From positions 1-5,268 of the forward strand of contig WFVP01000423.1 in NCBI GenBank assembly GCA_015491595.1: DNA of 5,268 nt. The letters run 5' to 3'. The notes under the pieces are model-generated. The model was not told where the DNA came from, ran no database searches, and worked only from the letters and a program-made list of their open reading frames with translations. Position 1 is the first letter of the stretch, and every line of letters starts with the position of its first letter. Below are positions 4,285 through 5,268 of this stretch, in pieces. This stretch comes from Anaerolineales bacterium (GTDB lineage Bacteria; Chloroflexota; Anaerolineae; Anaerolineales; DRMV01). A program made the translations under genes and the position numbers.

Positions 4285-5268
4285 ATGCACGCCATCAATC
4301 TCGCCCTGGCCCGGCGCTTCGAACGCCTGGCCGACCTGTTGGAAATCCGCGGGGACGAGGCCTATAAGATTCGCGCCTACCGCCGCGCGGCCGAAACCCT
4401 CTACCAGTTGCACGAACCCGTCACCCGTTACGCCGAAGAAGGCCGCTTGCGCGAGCTGCCCGGCATCGGCCCGGCCCTGGCCCGGAAAATTCAGGAGTTC
4501 CTGGAGACGGGGGAGATTTCCGCCCTCACCCGCATGCAGCGGGAGGTGCCACCCACCTTGCTGGACTTGCTCCACCTCCCGGGATTAGGCCCGGCCAAGG
4601 TGCGCGCCCTTTGGAAGACCTTGGGGATTACGGACCTGGCTTCGCTGGAAACGGCCCTCCGTTCAGGCCGGGTCCAGCAGGTGCCCGGGTTTGGCGCCAA
4701 GACCGTGGACCGCCTTTTGAAGGCCCTGGCGGAGTTCCAGGCCCGACCTCCGGAGCACCTTCTGGCCCACGCGCGGGATATGGGCTCCTTCCTCGTTCAG
4801 TGGCTTCGTGATGTCCCCGGCGTCCACCGAGCGGAAATCACCGGTCCGGTGCGGCGCTGGGTGCCCTTCGTGCCCCATCTGGACCTGCTGGTGGCCGCCT
4901 CGGTTCCTCCCGGGGAATTGCTCTCCATTCTCCTCGGTCACCCCTTGGTGGAAACGGGTCGGGTACGGGACGACGGACGCCTGGAACTGCGCGACCTGGA
5001 AGGCCTGCCCATCATGGTGCACCTCGCGGAGGAGGCGAGTTTCGGGACGACCTGGGCAGCCACCACCGGCAGTGTGGCCCACTGGCAGGGCCTGCAACGG
5101 TTGGCCGAGGCCAAGGGCTGGCACTTGAGCCCCCATGGCCTGGGACCGGTGGGGGAGGAAACCCCGATACCCGATGAGGAAACGCTGTACACGGCCCTGG
5201 ACCTGCCCTGGATTCCGCCGGAATTACGGGAAGGGCGGGGCGAAATCGAGGCCGCGCGCCAGGGCGCC
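4285..5268 (+). CDS. polX: PolX-family DNA polymerase/PHP protein with degenerate polymerase active site (3' end cut off by window)
   Basis: The frame is open from ATG 4285 to the window edge (328 residues). AGGAGG (4274-4279) lies 5 bases before the ATG. The N-terminal 8-kDa-like domain has helix-hairpin-helix motifs ELPGIGPALARKI (about 57-69), HLPGLGPAKVRALW (97-110) and VPGFGAKTVDRLL (133-145). The palm and finger region follows, with TTGS (260-263). The linker WIPPELREGRGEIEAA (309-324) is typical of bacterial PolX just before the PHP phosphoesterase domain. Full-length relatives have about 570-580 residues, so the PHP domain is outside the window. Active bacterial PolX has a G-S-x-R-R motif and D-x-D in the palm, plus a third Asp in V-D-x-R. 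Here these read GPVRR (Pro188), HLD (His198, Asp200) and VHLA (His246). The nucleotidyl-transfer site therefore looks lost. Family members act in gap-filling base excision repair, with 3'-5' exonuclease and AP-endonuclease activity from PHP. Here a PHP-only or DNA-binding role is more likely (inference). The gene diverges from the aroH operon. Confidence 0.9.
   Translation, partial: MHAINLALARRFERLADLLEIRGDEAYKIRAYRRAAETLYQLHEPVTRYAEEGRLRELPGIGPALARKIQEFLETGEISALTRMQREVPPTLLDLLHLPGLGPAKVRALWKTLGITDLASLETALRSGRVQQVPGFGAKTVDRLLKALAEFQARPPEHLLAHARDMGSFLVQWLRDVPGVHRAEITGPVRRWVPFVPHLDLLVAASVPPGELLSILLGHPLVETGRVRDDGRLELRDLEGLPIMVHLAEEASFGTTWAATTGSVAHWQGLQRLAEAKGWHLSPHGLGPVGEETPIPDEETLYTALDLPWIPPELREGRGEIEAARQGA

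Overview
The window is about 5.3 kb of GC-rich bacterial chromosome carrying housekeeping metabolic genes. I saw no mobile element, CRISPR array, tRNA or rRNA. Strong AGGAGGTG-type ribosome binding sites, a consensus sigma70-type promoter and the protein types suggest a Chloroflexota (Anaerolineae-like) or similarly deep-branching, possibly thermophilic, bacterium. The phylum is inferred from protein character only. The closest resemblances I recall are a Thermus-type AroH and a Thermotoga-type DAHP synthase.

Layout, left to right. (1) Positions 1-837 (+) hold the C-terminal 278 residues of a PLP-dependent cystathionine beta-synthase with a tandem CBS-domain tail, followed by a GC-rich hairpin. 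(2) A convergent gene at 920-1645 (-) encodes a FetB/UPF0014-type ABC permease without its ATPase partner in the window. (3) Positions 1697-4006 (-) form a tight three-gene aromatic amino acid operon: aroH (chorismate mutase), a DAHP synthase and tyrA (prephenate dehydrogenase). The genes overlap by 4 and 11 bases, and a 13-bp-stem terminator contains the tyrA stop codon. (4) Positions 4007-4284 are the regulatory region between the operon and a divergent gene. (5) From 4285 to the window edge (+) lies the N-terminal 328 residues of a PolX-family protein.

The most notable signal is in region 4. Reading on the minus strand, a TTGACA-18-TATAAT promoter is followed by an 18-codon ORF preceded by GGGGAG. 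The ORF encodes MVSFLWFGFYFYFRRGHP, in which eight of ten consecutive residues are Phe, Tyr or Trp. Next come a hairpin overlapping the ORF end, a possible alternative pairing, and a 12-15 bp GC-rich stem with a TCTTTTT tail, ahead of the aroH ribosome binding site. This is the architecture of ribosome-mediated transcription attenuation. It would match operon expression to charged Phe/Tyr/Trp tRNA, in addition to likely feedback inhibition of the DAHP synthase through its N-terminal domain.

The operon supplies the first committed step of the shikimate pathway (DAHP synthase), the chorismate branch to prephenate (AroH) and the tyrosine branch (TyrA). A second oddity is the PolX protein: two of the three polymerase-domain catalytic aspartates are histidines, and the Gly-Ser of the nucleotide-binding motif is Gly-Pro. 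Its polymerase domain therefore looks inactive although the fold appears to be retained.
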